Assembly: GCF_000165485.1 (NCBI RefSeq)
Contig: NC_014623.1
Span: forward strand, 3,615,501-3,679,500
Reading direction: 5' to 3'
Length of the DNA stretch: 64,000 nucleotides
Origin: Stigmatella aurantiaca DW4/3-1
GTDB taxonomy: Bacteria; Myxococcota; Myxococcia; Myxococcales; Myxococcaceae
Made by a program: the position numbers and the translations under genes. Positions 48,552 through 56,051 of the stretch are shown here, in pieces. The notes under the pieces were generated by a model. It was not told where the DNA came from, did not search any database, and worked only from the letters and a program-made list of their open reading frames with translations. The stretch's first letter is position 1; every line of letters begins with the position of its first letter.

Positions 48552-49172
48552 TTAGTAGTTCCCGTTGCGGTTTCCCTGATTGACGCCGATGTCGGTGCCG
48601 AGGTCGGAGCCCGTGCCCTGCTGGCTGACATCCGGAGGCGTCAGGGGGCTGCCGCCGGTGCCGCTGCCGGTGCCGTCATCCAGGGGGGCGGGGGGCAGCG
48701 CATTCGTGCCTTCCGCGGGGAACTGTACCTCCCCGCTGCCACCCGTGCCGGACTGGGCCATGCCGATGCTCTTGGCGATGTTGTCCGTGTCCTTCACCTC
48801 GAAGCTGGCGCGGATCTCATCGCCTTGCTTGATGTCCTTGGCCCGTTTGAGGCTGGTGTCGGTGAACTGCGTGCTCTTGTCGATCTTCAGCGAGACGATT
48901 GCGCCCGCGTGCTCAACCCACACGGTCTTGTTGTCGCTCTTCACCACGCGTCCCGTCAGTTGCTGGCTGGTGGTGCTCAGCCCCGAACCTCCGGTGGCAT
49001 CCAGCCCCGTGTCCTTGGACAGGGAGGAGCCCTGGTCCCGGCCGACCGCGCCGATGCTGTCCTGCGAGTGTCCTGCTGCCTGGTCGCCCTTCTTCCAGGT
49101 GTCACCTGCCATGGCCACGCTTGAGCCCATCAGCGCCACGGATGCAACCAGTCCAATCAGTTTCCGAGTCAT
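48552..49172 (-). CDS. Exported OB-like small protein
   Basis: A 206-residue exported protein. The ATG at 49172 is preferred to one at 49187 because GAGGAAG stands 8 bases before it. Signal peptide ends SVAMA-GD. A Gly/Ser/Asp-rich segment precedes a small beta-barrel domain of about 75 residues (LTGRVVKSDNKTVWVEHAGA, IVSLKIDKSTQFTDTSLKRA, GDEIRASFEVKDTDNIAKSI), the pattern of periplasmic OB-fold/DUF5666-like domains. A Gly/Thr/Asp/Asn-rich disordered tail follows. Binding partner unknown. It is divergent from the secretion cluster. Confidence 0.75.
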   Translation of the reverse strand: MTRKLIGLVASVALMGSSVAMAGDTWKKGDQAAGHSQDSIGAVGRDQGSSLSKDTGLDATGGSGLSTTSQQLTGRVVKSDNKTVWVEHAGAIVSLKIDKSTQFTDTSLKRAKDIKQGDEIRASFEVKDTDNIAKSIGMAQSGTGGSGEVQFPAEGTNALPPAPLDDGTGSGTGGSPLTPPDVSQQGTGSDLGTDIGVNQGNRNGNY

Positions 49173-49433
49173 GGCCGTCTTCCTCATTGGTTGATGGTGA
49201 GTTGGGCGGGGGCGGCGAAGGCCCCCGCTGAGAAAAACGTAGGTGCGATGGTGGAAGGAGGCAGGCCTCATCGGTCCACCGCGCGAGCATGCTTGCTGAA
49301 CGGCCGTCGCTTGAAGCCCCCGTTGCCGAGGATCCCCCGGTGGCTTGAGTCCAAGGGGGGTTTTCCCCTAGCGTGCCGGTGTCCTTTCGCGCCATCCGTC
49401 AGGCCGGCGCCCCGTCAGGAGACCCTTCCCACG

Positions 49434-49715
49434 ATGCCTCCTCCCTCCAAGCAGCAGACCGCCCCCGAGCCCGAGCCGCTTCCCACGCCCTCCTACCCCG
49501 CCATCGAGGGGTTCATCGAGCGGGCGTCCGCCGAGGAGATCCAGTCCTTCTTCACCCCCATCAAGGAGGAACTCGGCGCCCTCAAGGGCCCCAAGGCGGA
49601 GCAGGGCAAGAAGGTCCAGGCGGCCCTGGCCAGCGCCGAGGAGCTGCTGGGCCTGCTGCTGGAGACGCGCGAGCGGCTGGTCGCGGAGTCCCAGGGCAAC
49701 AAGGGCCGTCGTTAG
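49434..49715 (+). CDS. Small helical protein at the head of the T3S cluster
   Basis: A 93-residue soluble protein: a Pro/Glu-rich N-terminus (SKQQTAPEPEPLPTPSYP) and two amphipathic helices (EGFIERASAEEIQSFFTPIK, KKVQAALASAEELLGLLLET). No known family. An AGGAGA site is rather far (about 12 bases) from the ATG. It stands 155 bases before the first clear T3S gene on the same strand; its size and helices would suit a small T3S cochaperone, but that is only a guess. Confidence 0.6.
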   Translation: MPPPSKQQTAPEPEPLPTPSYPAIEGFIERASAEEIQSFFTPIKEELGALKGPKAEQGKKVQAALASAEELLGLLLETRERLVAESQGNKGRR

Positions 49716-49796
49716 TTTCTGAGAAGTCTGGAAGTTCTTGGATTTGCGTGCCAAGGTGACAAACCACCCGATGCCAGGCAACCCAAGGACATGATC

Positions 49797-49804
49797 GGCG
49801 ATAA
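49797..49804 (+). promoter_or_regulatory. Possible sigma-28 (FliA-type) -10 element
   Basis: GGCGATAA matches the sigma-28 -10 consensus GCCGATAA at 7 of 8 bases and lies 67 bases before the needle-like gene. The expected TAAA -35 motif is not at the right distance. Mentioned because a FliA-like sigma gene is in the same cluster. Confidence 0.3.
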
Positions 49805-49870
49805 TCCTTTGTGAGAGCGTCGGAACGGCCGGGCTCTAACTCTTTATTTGATTCGCGTGCTGGAGGAAAA

Positions 49871-50440
49871 ATGAAGATCGACGGAAACATGATGGGCCCC
49901 CGGATGTCCACCAACCTGACGGTGAACAAGCAGACGCCGAACAACGAGTTCGGTCACCGGGTGCAGGCGGGTCTGAACGCCGCCGCGGGCGCCGTGTCCA
50001 GCGGCGTGGGAATGGCCACCAGCATGATCCCGGGCGGGGGCATCGTGTCCGCCGCGGTCTCCTCGGTGAACACCTTTGCCTCGGGCGCGACCGGCTCGGC
50101 GAGCACCCCGTACACCGGTGCGGTCACCGGCGGCGTGACGGGCGGCGTCACCGGCGGCGTGACGGGCGGCGTTCCCTCGGTGAACACCACCGTGGGCGTG
50201 GGCGGCGGGGTGGGGATCCCCGGCACGGCGACCACGGGCGGCCCGAACTACCTGGGCGGCGCCACCGGCAGCGTGGGCAGCGAGTTCAACGGTGAGCTAT
50301 CCAGCATGTTCACCCAGCAGAAGGAACTGCTGAAGCTCCAGACCCAGATGCAGAACGAGCAGCAGCGCTACCAGGCCATCTCCAACGTGCTGAAGTCGCG
50401 CCACGAGTCGGCCAAGAACTCGATCGGCAACATCCGCTAG
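49871..50440 (+). CDS. Probable T3S needle-like or secreted protein
   Basis: A 189-residue protein after a strong GGAGGAAAA site. The N-terminal two thirds are Gly/Val/Thr/Ser-rich and without charge, including four VTGG repeats at residues 85-100 and hydrophobic Ala/Gly helices (AGLNAAAGAVSSGVGMA). The last 50 residues are an amphipathic helix: SMFTQQKELLKLQTQMQNEQ, then RYQAISNVLKSRHESAKNSI and GNIR. That end recalls the C-terminal helix of T3S needle subunits (which typically end like AIIQNFR). A hairpin follows and then a TPR chaperone gene, as expected for a needle or translocator. Needle proteins are usually only about 80 residues, so it could also be a translocator or substrate. Confidence 0.6.
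   Translation: MKIDGNMMGPRMSTNLTVNKQTPNNEFGHRVQAGLNAAAGAVSSGVGMATSMIPGGGIVSAAVSSVNTFASGATGSASTPYTGAVTGGVTGGVTGGVTGGVPSVNTTVGVGGGVGIPGTATTGGPNYLGGATGSVGSEFNGELSSMFTQQKELLKLQTQMQNEQQRYQAISNVLKSRHESAKNSIGNIR
50123..50170 (+). repeat. Four 12-bp tandem repeats encoding VTGG
   Basis: Units alternate between gtcaccggcggc and gtgacgggcggc, so the amino-acid repeat is exact while codons alternate. It lies inside the needle-like gene and is prone to slippage. Confidence 0.8.
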
Positions 50441-50472
50441 ACTCTGGCGGAGAGATCGAGTCGGATCCAGGG

Positions 50473-50492
50473 GGGCGGCCATTGTGCCGCCC
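50473..50492 (+). terminator. Hairpin after the needle-like gene (attenuator)
   Basis: Stem gggcggc, 6-base loop, gccgccc, then TCTTGCCTTCT. It lies 32 bases after the stop codon and before the chaperone gene, so it probably lowers transcription of the downstream genes relative to the abundant first product. Confidence 0.55.
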
Positions 50493-50529
50493 TCTTGCCT
50501 TCTGGGCCTGATCAAGGAGAAGGACGTTC

Positions 50530-50964
50530 ATGGCGGAGTCTGCGTCGGAGATCGCGGGCAGTCTGGTTCCCCTGGCCAAGCAGCAGGCCATGGTCTTGCT
50601 GGAGTCCGGCTATGTCTGGATGGACATGGGCAAGTTCGACAAGGCCAAGGACGTCTTCGCGGGTGCCGCCACGTTGATGCCCAAGAGTGAGGTGCCCCAG
50701 TTGGCGCTCGGAGCGCTGGAGTTCGCCCAGGGGCGCCACGACAAGGCCTTGCAGGCCTACCGTGCCGCCCAGCGGCTGGCGCCTCAGTCCTCCCTGCCGC
50801 GCGCGCACGCGGGAGAAGCGCTACTCTTCATGGGCAAGGTGCCGGAGGCGGTCAAGGAACTGAAGGCGGCGATCGATCTGGAGCCGGACAGTGATGGGGC
50901 CCGGCTTGCCCAGGCCCTGATAGATGCCAAGGAGGCGGGGATTCTCCCGCCCGCGAAGAAGTAG
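50530..50964 (+). CDS. TPR protein, T3S chaperone-like (SycD/PscG type)
   Basis: A 144-residue cytoplasmic protein made of about three tetratricopeptide repeats: AMVLLESGYVWMDMGKFDKA, ALGALEFAQGRHDKALQAYR, AGEALLFMGKVPEAVKELKA. Size and repeats match class II T3S chaperones (SycD/LcrH), which hold translocators, and PscG, which holds the needle subunit. Its place right behind the needle-like gene supports a chaperone role for that product. Starts 90 bases after it, beyond a hairpin. The specific client is inferred from position. Confidence 0.8.
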   Translation: MAESASEIAGSLVPLAKQQAMVLLESGYVWMDMGKFDKAKDVFAGAATLMPKSEVPQLALGALEFAQGRHDKALQAYRAAQRLAPQSSLPRAHAGEALLFMGKVPEAVKELKAAIDLEPDSDGARLAQALIDAKEAGILPPAKK

Positions 50965-50997
50965 CCGAAGCAGTCAAGGATACGAGGAGGACGGGCG

Positions 50998-51393
50998 ATG
51001 TCTGTCGGTGGAGTCGGACGAGGGGGCGGTAAGGGCCGGGCCGGTGGGGCGAAGGGTGCCTCTGGCAAGGCACCGGCGGGAGGAGCCAGCTTCGGGGGCA
51101 AGGTCGACAGGACCGAGTCTCTCGTGGGGCCGTCGGGTCTGGTAGGCTCTTCCAATGTTCAGGGAGCCCAGGCTGCGGATCCCATCGCCTCTCAGGCCAT
51201 GGCCATCGCCAAGCAGCTCAAGAACGGGGGCTTCAAGAACAAGGATGAGGCGACACGGCAGCTCGTCGCCGAGGTTCTCAAGGAGAAGCTCCACATGAAG
51301 TCCTCCACGCTATCGACCAAGATCGCAGACGCGCTCCAGGAGGATCCTCGGCTGAACCAGGTTCTTGAGCGGCTGTGGTCAAAGGCCGAGTGA
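50998..51393 (+). CDS. Small protein before the sigma factor, FlgM-like?
   Basis: A 131-residue protein with a Gly/Lys/Ala-rich N-terminus (SVGGVGRGGGKGRAGGAKGA) of the kind seen in T3S-exported proteins, then a helical C-terminus: DPIASQAMAIAKQLKNGGFK, NKDEATRQLVAEVLKEKLHM, LNQVLERLWSKAE. The phrase LKNGGFKNKDEATRQLVAEVL resembles the sigma-binding part of the anti-sigma-28 factor FlgM (LK..I..G.Y.VD...IA..ML). It lies directly before a FliA-like sigma gene, as flgM often pairs with fliA functions. This match is weak and made by eye; it might also be a substrate or an unrelated T3S protein. It shares the phrase VQGAQAA with SctI. Confidence 0.6.
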   Translation: MSVGGVGRGGGKGRAGGAKGASGKAPAGGASFGGKVDRTESLVGPSGLVGSSNVQGAQAADPIASQAMAIAKQLKNGGFKNKDEATRQLVAEVLKEKLHMKSSTLSTKIADALQEDPRLNQVLERLWSKAE

Positions 51394-51400
51394 GCGGCGC

Positions 51401-52234
51401 TTGGGGTTCGGCGACGACAAGAAGGCGATCCTCGAAAAGTACGGCCCGTATGTGAGGTCGCTGGCGGCCACCGTCCGCAAGCAGTTCAACGCCCAGCTGG
51501 AACTCGATGAGCTGGTGTCCTACGGCCAGATCGGGCTCCTGGAGGCCGCTGACCGGTTTGATCCCAAGGTTGGGGCCAACTTCCTCACCTTTGCCCACTA
51601 TCGCATCAAAGGTGCGATCTTTGATGGGTTGAGGAAAATGGGCATCTTGCGCGGTGGGGATGCCCGGTCCGCGTTCGTGGGAGAGCGCGCGGCGGCGTAT
51701 CTGGGAAATCTTTCGGATCGCGAACAAGGGGGAGGCAACCGCGGGGGGTCATTCGACGATGATGTCAATGACATCTCCAACGCCGTTGCGGGGCTGGCCA
51801 TGGTGTTTGCCACCAGCCTCGAGGGAGCGGACAGCGCCGGGTATTCCGACGAGTCCCTGCCGGCCGATCAGCGGTTGGAGATGGAGCAGTTGAAGCGGCG
51901 GGTGAGGGCGGCGATCGAAAGGCTCCCGGACAAGGAGCGCCAGCTGTTGCAGGGGTATTACTTCCAGGGGCGGACCCTGGAAGAGGCGGGCTCGGAGATC
52001 GGGCAATCGAAGAGCTGGGCCTCGCGGCTGCACGCACGGGCCATTGAACGGCTCAAAGAGTTTTTGGATGAGGAGGAAGCTCCTGCTTCTTCCGACGAAC
52101 TAAGGAGGCAGTCACATGGCGGGTCCAATGGCGGGCGTCTCGGCCGCGCAGATCGCTCAGCAGAAGCTGCAGGATCAGGGCGCGCAGCAGGTGAACAAGC
52201 AGGGAGCCTCGAAGTTCGACGGGGTTCTCGCTAA
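51401..52234 (+). CDS. FliA-like (sigma-28 family) sigma factor
   Basis: About 277 residues. Region 2: KYGPYVRSLAATVRKQF, LDELVSYGQIGLLEAADRFD, NFLTFAHYRIKGAIFDGLRK; region 4: IERLPDKERQLLQGYYFQGR, TLEEAGSEIGQSKSWASRLH. Region 3 is poorly kept. This pattern is FliA/WhiG-like rather than ECF. Start uncertain: TTG 51401 follows GAGTGAG and the stop of the previous gene; TTG 51365 would overlap that gene by 29 bases. At the 3' end the frame runs 119 bases into sctI; the last 40 residues are Arg/Gly/Ser-rich and may be a non-conserved tail. It probably directs RNA polymerase to T3S promoters. Confidence 0.82.
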   Translation: MGFGDDKKAILEKYGPYVRSLAATVRKQFNAQLELDELVSYGQIGLLEAADRFDPKVGANFLTFAHYRIKGAIFDGLRKMGILRGGDARSAFVGERAAAYLGNLSDREQGGGNRGGSFDDDVNDISNAVAGLAMVFATSLEGADSAGYSDESLPADQRLEMEQLKRRVRAAIERLPDKERQLLQGYYFQGRTLEEAGSEIGQSKSWASRLHARAIERLKEFLDEEEAPASSDELRRQSHGGSNGGRLGRADRSAEAAGSGRAAGEQAGSLEVRRGSR

Positions 52235-52676
52235 CAAGAGCCAGGCGGCTGGCGGGGCCGAGCAGGTCCAGGGCGCTCAGGCGGCGCAGAAGGCCCAGGC
52301 GGCGCAAGCGGCCCAGCGCGTCGACCAGGTGCGTCAGGTGGAGACCGTCAACAAGACGGAGAAGGCGGCCCTGAACAAGGTCAACGCTTCGGGCAGCGAG
52401 CAGCTCACCTCGCGCGCCGCCGAGCCGGTCACCGCCAAGGCGGAGACCTCGAAGGCCGGCAACATGATGTCCAGTGTGGTCAGCTCGCTGGAGAAGGGCC
52501 AGCTCAACCTCGAGAAGCTCATTCAGCAGGGCTCCTCGGGCAAGCAGTTCTCCAACGGCGAGCTGCTGTCGCTCCAGGCCTCCATGTACAAGTACACCCA
52601 GGAGCTGGACCTGACGAGCAAGGTGGTCGAGAAGGCCACCAGCGGCCTCAAGGACGTCGTCAAGACCCAGGTGTAG
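52116..52676 (+). CDS. sctI: T3S inner-rod protein SctI
   Basis: A 186-residue protein. The N-terminal half is Gln/Ala-rich (AAQKAQAAQAAQRVDQVRQV). The C-terminal 45 residues are the signature of the SctI/YscI/HrpB rod family: FSNGELLSLQASMYKYTQEL, then DLTSKVVEKATSGLKDVV ending KTQV. The rod (adaptor) links the export gate to the needle and is itself exported. AAGGAGG precedes the ATG and lies inside the sigma factor frame. A strong terminator follows, ending the first T3S transcription unit. Confidence 0.85.
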   Translation: MAGPMAGVSAAQIAQQKLQDQGAQQVNKQGASKFDGVLANKSQAAGGAEQVQGAQAAQKAQAAQAAQRVDQVRQVETVNKTEKAALNKVNASGSEQLTSRAAEPVTAKAETSKAGNMMSSVVSSLEKGQLNLEKLIQQGSSGKQFSNGELLSLQASMYKYTQELDLTSKVVEKATSGLKDVVKTQV

Positions 52677-52711
52677 CTCTCCTGGCTGCTGGCCATGCCA
52701 GCGCTTCACAC

Positions 52712-52756
52712 GAAGGGCGATTCCTCCTCGCGGAGGGGTCGCCCTTCTTGTTTTCC
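52712..52756 (+). terminator. Rho-independent terminator after sctI
   Basis: A 9-base perfect stem (gaagggcga and tcgcccttc) with an inner 5-base stem (cctcc, loop tcgc, ggagg), followed by TTGTTTTC. The clearest intrinsic terminator of the window. Confidence 0.85.
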
Positions 52757-52805
52757 GGGGCCCTGTTGGAACGGAACGGCCACGCCGCTAAGCTAGGCGC
52801 CGCAC

Positions 52806-53615
52806 ATGACTCACCGATCGCACGCGCGCGTCATTCCCCTTCTGGCCCTGATCTTCGTCACGGGCTGTTCCATTGATCTTCAGCATGGCCTGACAGAGCA
52901 GGATGCCAACGAGATCTACGTCCTGCTCAGCAAGAATGGGATCAGCGCCGTCAAGCTGAAGGAGGGGGAAGGCCAGGACGTCCAGTTCTCCATCCAAGTG
53001 CCCAAGGCGGATGCGGCCCAGGCGGCGGAGCTGCTACGGGCCAACTCGCTGCCACGCCCGATGGAGAAGGGCTTCAACCACTTCGCCAAGGGCAGCATGG
53101 TGCCCACCGCCGCCGAAGAGCGCGCGATGATGCTCAAGGCGATCGCGGGCGAGGTCTCCAACGCGCTCAACAAGATCGATGGCGTGCTCGAGTCCAACGT
53201 CATCGTCAACATCCCCGAGAACAATGATCTCACCCAGCCGGAGAACAAGCCGATGCCCTCCGCCTCGGTGATGATCCGCTACCGCCCCTCGCTGGAGGGC
53301 AAGGCGCCCGTCGAGGAGCCCCAGGTCAAGCAGTTCGTGGCCTCCGCGGTTCAGGAGCTCAAGCCCGAGGCGGTCACCGTGCTGTTGACGCCGGCGCTCG
53401 TGTCTTCGGCGGAGACCAGCCCCGAGAGCCGGCTCCAGGATGTGTTCGGCATGCGGATGACGGCGGCCAGTGCCAGCCAGTTCCGGATCCTGGTCGGGGT
53501 CGTCTCCCTCATCGTGCTGGCCATGATTGGGTTGTCGGCCTGGGTCTTCATGAGAGGAGGTTCGTCCAGCGGCGCCTCGGTGCGGGCCGCTCGTCCGCGT
53601 CCTCCCCAGGCCTGA
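52806..53615 (+). CDS. sctJ: T3S inner-membrane ring lipoprotein SctJ
   Basis: A 269-residue lipoprotein (lipobox VTGC, Cys21). The family core is clear: LTEQDANEIYVLLSKNGISA, PRPMEKGFNHFAKGSMVPTA, EERAMMLKAIAGEVSNALNK, GVLESNVIVNIPENNDL, SASVMIRYRP. A C-terminal membrane helix at about 225-245 (ILVGVVSLIVLAMIGLSAWV) and a short basic tail complete it. It forms the periplasmic face of the basal-body ring and is homologous to the first half of flagellar FliF. It opens the second T3S unit, right after the terminator. Confidence 0.95.
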   Translation: MTHRSHARVIPLLALIFVTGCSIDLQHGLTEQDANEIYVLLSKNGISAVKLKEGEGQDVQFSIQVPKADAAQAAELLRANSLPRPMEKGFNHFAKGSMVPTAAEERAMMLKAIAGEVSNALNKIDGVLESNVIVNIPENNDLTQPENKPMPSASVMIRYRPSLEGKAPVEEPQVKQFVASAVQELKPEAVTVLLTPALVSSAETSPESRLQDVFGMRMTAASASQFRILVGVVSLIVLAMIGLSAWVFMRGGSSSGASVRAARPRPPQA

Positions 53616-53666
53616 TCCCTTTCTGGAGCGCACCCTCGCCCGAGCCCGAGGCTCGCCAGGTGACCG

Positions 53667-55358
53667 TTGGATCAATTCTTCACCTCGCTCAACAAGCGCC
53701 AGACCATGCTGCTGCTGACCGCCATCACCTTCGGCGGCCAGGAGGGCGTGTCCGCGCTCGAGCACCTTTCCCAGGAGCAGGCCGAACTGCTCGGGCATCG
53801 CGCGCAGGGAATCATGCAGATTCCCCGCGAGAAGCGGATCCCCTTGCTGGTGCAGGAGCTCAAGCGGCTGGTGAAGGACCGGCGTGGCCAGTTGTGGAGC
53901 GCTGACCCGGAGCGGCTGGCCCTGCTGCTGCGGCGGGAGCGCGGGGCGCTGGTGGAGGTGGTGTTGCGTGCCCTGCCCGCGGGGCTCGCGGACGCGATGC
54001 GCTCCCACGTTCCGCAGCGGCCGGTGAAGCTGGCGCGCGAGGTGCGGCCCCAGATTCTGGACATCGTCCGGTGGAAGCTCGAGGAAGGGCTGACGCGCAA
54101 CGCGGGCCCCCAGGCGAGCCTCAAGTTCACCGACGTGTTGCTGTTGCAGCCCCGGGAGCTGCTCACCGTGTGCGATCGGCTGGGGGCGCGGGTGCTGGGC
54201 CCGGCGCTGGCGGGGTTGCCCGAGGCGCTCCGGGATGGGCTCATCGCCGTGCTGCCGCCCGATCAAAAGCAGCTGGCCACCAAGTCCATCACCGCCAACG
54301 CTCCGCGCAAGCTGTCCGAAGAGGAAGCCCAGGAGCAGCTTGCCGCGCATGATGGTTTGAAGAACCTCTCGGGTGCCATCCGCAGCGCGGGTGTCCAGCG
54401 GCTGGCCCGTGCGTGCGTGTCTCAGTCGGCGGAGTTCGCCGCGCGCATGCTGGAGCGGCACCGGGGCGATTTTGGCAGCTTGCTGGCGAAGTGGGTCCGC
54501 GATGAACGCTCCAAGCCGGCCTCCCGCACCGCGGATGGTGGCCGAGCGGACATCCTGGCCGACATGGAGCGGTTGGCGGTCCGGGGCCTCATCGAGCGTC
54601 CGATGCGGCTTACCCCTCAGCGCCCGGTCTTGAACCCGCCTCCTGGCCGTCCGGCCGCGCCCCCTGCGAGTCGCGAGCCCTCCCGGGTGTCCGCGGGCCG
54701 CGCGGGTGCGGTGCCGGCGCCGCCCGCGCGAAGGGACCCCATGGCGGAGCGCGAGGCGCGGCGTGCGGGTGCCGTGTCCTCCGGGCCCGCGGATGCCTCG
54801 GTGCGCAGGGGCGACCCCATGGCCGAGCGCGCCGCCCGGCGAGCCGGAGCCCTTTCGGCCCGCGAGCCTTCCCGGGTCTCCCCGGGGGCCCGGGAGGCGG
54901 GGGGCGCCCGCCGAGATTCCTTGGCCTCCATGCCCGCGCCTTCACGAGATGCGGAGCGAGGCGCGGCCCGGAGCAGTTCCGCGGAGCCCGCGGACGTCTC
55001 GCGCGCCAGCTCGCGGCTTCCCCCTCCCAGGGCGGGGACCCGGCGGGAAGGCGGGCGTTCAGAAGTGGCCCCCGCGCGCATCCCTCCGCGCATCGCGGAC
55101 CGGTCCAGCGGCCCCGCGGACCCCGAAGGGTCCCGGGTCATTAGCTCGCCGGGCATCCGCAGTGTCAGCAGGACCGGACTCCGGGCGGCGCTGCCCGATG
55201 AGCCGGAGCGGCCTCCCCGCGTGCTTTCTGGCAAACCTTCGGCGTCCCCTCGGACGGCTGATTCCTCGCAAGGGGAGGGGAAGAGCGTGCAGCGTCGTCC
55301 CCCGTCTTCCCCGCCTCCAGGGAATTCCGGGCGTGGACCTCGTGGCGGATCGCGCTAG
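53667..55358 (+). CDS. FliG-like protein in the SctK position
   Basis: A 563-residue protein from TTG 53667 (AGGTGA upstream). Three helical blocks look like FliG domains: LLTAITFGGQEGVSALEHLS (N), PERLALLLRRERGALVEVVL and RALPAGLADAMRSHVP (middle), FTDVLLLQPRELLTVCDRLG and PALAGLPEALRDGLIAVLPP (C; compare F-D-L...LALKG....LR....N). From about residue 310 the protein is a long, low-complexity Arg/Ser/Pro/Ala tail with related phrases (DPMAEREARRAGAVSSG, DPMAERAARRAGALSA). Injectisomes have SctK between SctJ and SctL; flagella have FliG after FliF. The FliG likeness is judged by eye and needs a profile search. Confidence 0.65.
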   Translation: MDQFFTSLNKRQTMLLLTAITFGGQEGVSALEHLSQEQAELLGHRAQGIMQIPREKRIPLLVQELKRLVKDRRGQLWSADPERLALLLRRERGALVEVVLRALPAGLADAMRSHVPQRPVKLAREVRPQILDIVRWKLEEGLTRNAGPQASLKFTDVLLLQPRELLTVCDRLGARVLGPALAGLPEALRDGLIAVLPPDQKQLATKSITANAPRKLSEEEAQEQLAAHDGLKNLSGAIRSAGVQRLARACVSQSAEFAARMLERHRGDFGSLLAKWVRDERSKPASRTADGGRADILADMERLAVRGLIERPMRLTPQRPVLNPPPGRPAAPPASREPSRVSAGRAGAVPAPPARRDPMAEREARRAGAVSSGPADASVRRGDPMAERAARRAGALSAREPSRVSPGAREAGGARRDSLASMPAPSRDAERGAARSSSAEPADVSRASSRLPPPRAGTRREGGRSEVAPARIPPRIADRSSGPADPEGSRVISSPGIRSVSRTGLRAALPDEPERPPRVLSGKPSASPRTADSSQGEGKSVQRRPPSSPPPGNSGRGPRGGSR

Positions 55359-55382
55359 CATCCAGGCGACAAGGAGCAGTTC

Positions 55383-56048
55383 ATGGCGATCGGCAAAGTA
55401 ATCAAAGGTGACGTGGCCCCGGAACCCGTCCCCGAGCGGTCCGCGCCGCGCCCTGCACGCGCGGGCGTGATGAACGCCGAGATCTTCGAGGCGCGTCAGT
55501 CTGCCCAAGGCATCGTCGAGGAGGCCCAGCGGGAGAGGGAACGCATCCTCGCGGAGGCCCAGCGGGAGCGGGAGGACGTGCTGGCCAAGGCGCGCGAGCA
55601 GGGGCGCCAGGAAGGCATGGCCCAGGCCACGGAACTGCTCTTGCGCGCCAAGATGCAGGCGGGGGAGATGCTCGCTGGCCAGGAGAAGGACGTCATTGCC
55701 CTGGCGTGCCGGATCGCCGAGAAAATCATTGGCCGTGACATCGAGCGTCAGCCGGAGCTCTTGGTGGACATGTGCGCCTCGGCCATCGAGCAGCTGCGCA
55801 ATGCGCGCGCGATGGTGCTCCGGGTCCACCCGAAGACGGCGCAGGTGCTGCGCTCGCGCAAGCCCGAGCTGATGGAACTCATTGGCCGCGCGGTGGACCT
55901 CGCCATCCGCGAGGACCAGGACGTGGCGCCCGTTGGCTGTATCGTCCAGACGGAGTTCGGCACGGTGGACGCACAGTTGCCGACCCAGTTCGAGATGCTT
56001 CAGAACGTGCTGCTGCCCGATCTCAGCAAGACGGAAGGACCGGCCTAG
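55383..56048 (+). CDS. sctL: T3S ATPase regulator SctL (FliH/YscL family)
   Basis: A 221-residue stalk protein. The N-terminal half is a charged coiled coil (AQGIVEEAQRERERILAEAQ, REREDVLAKAREQGRQEGMA), the C-terminal half is the conserved ATPase-binding domain (LACRIAEKIIGRDIERQPEL, RVHPKTAQVL, DVAPVGCIVQTEFGTVDAQL). SctL forms the peripheral stalk that tethers the SctN ATPase to the sorting platform and restrains its activity. It ends 3 bases before sctN, in tight operon order. Confidence 0.93.
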   Translation: MAIGKVIKGDVAPEPVPERSAPRPARAGVMNAEIFEARQSAQGIVEEAQRERERILAEAQREREDVLAKAREQGRQEGMAQATELLLRAKMQAGEMLAGQEKDVIALACRIAEKIIGRDIERQPELLVDMCASAIEQLRNARAMVLRVHPKTAQVLRSRKPELMELIGRAVDLAIREDQDVAPVGCIVQTEFGTVDAQLPTQFEMLQNVLLPDLSKTEGPA

Positions 56049-56051
56049 GCC

